Assembly (NCBI GenBank): GCA_964423705.1
Contig: CAYRGA010000041.1
Coordinates: 1-14,853 of the forward strand
Reading direction: 5' to 3'
Length of the DNA: 14,853 nt
Origin: CAKSIN01 sp964423705
GTDB lineage: Bacteria > Bacillota > Clostridia > UMGS1810
Each line of letters opens with the position of its first letter. Position 1 is the first letter of the stretch. The notes beneath the pieces are model-generated. The model was given only the letters and a program-made list of their open reading frames with translations, did not search any database and was not told the DNA's origin. Below are positions 14,847 through 14,853 of this stretch, piece by piece. The translations under genes and the position numbers were made by a program.

Positions 14847-14853
14847 ATATATT

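Noticed and set aside
1..14853. Mobile element, phage or defence island
   Set aside because: No transposase, integrase, terminal inverted repeats, CRISPR-like repeats or toxin-antitoxin pair was seen; all genes are intact with ordinary housekeeping or metabolic families.

Overview
The window looks like chromosomal DNA from a low-GC, spore-former-related Bacillota, probably class Clostridia. The clues are AT-rich spacers, strong GGAGG-type ribosome binding sites, GTG starts, a class A penicillin-binding protein with a low-complexity tail, a small BofC-like membrane protein, and a very long secreted protein ending in an FVWD-type tail. The genus cannot be named from this sequence alone. I see no rRNA, tRNA, CRISPR array, insertion sequence or phage gene.

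Left half (about 1-5000, all minus strand): two tandem sugar-metabolism transcription units. The upstream unit (4999 to 2952) encodes a xylose-isomerase-like TIM-barrel isomerase/epimerase, followed through a TAATG stop/start overlap by a Gfo/Idh/MocA oxidoreductase. It has a good promoter, a LacI/CcpA-type operator at its start site and a hairpin terminator at 2863-2900. The downstream unit (2696 to 136) encodes an EamA/DMT-type permease, a second TIM-barrel isomerase and an acetylxylan-esterase-like alpha/beta hydrolase. It has its own promoter, whose -10 is covered by the palindrome CTGTATA-N4-TATACAG. Together they look like import, deacylation, oxidation and isomerisation of an unidentified, possibly plant-glycan-derived, sugar or glycoside.

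Middle (5235-7167): a plus-strand pair encoding a phosphinothricin-acetyltransferase-like GNAT and a membrane-anchored ApbE FAD:protein FMN transferase. The second gene meets, tail to tail with a 23-bp overlap, a minus-strand gene for a small anchored protein with a BofC-C-like domain.

Right half (7368-14853): a class A PBP (GT51 plus transpeptidase) on the plus strand, ending at a strong terminator. It converges with a 1325-residue secreted protein built around a calcineurin-like metallophosphoesterase core. Last comes a minus-strand lipoprotein of unknown function with its own terminator. The only gene-free stretch over 300 bases is 13868-14179.

The parts most worth following are the large extracellular phosphoesterase and the two-operon sugar cluster with its two distinct operator palindromes. 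Neither is proven to be a new system from this sequence.
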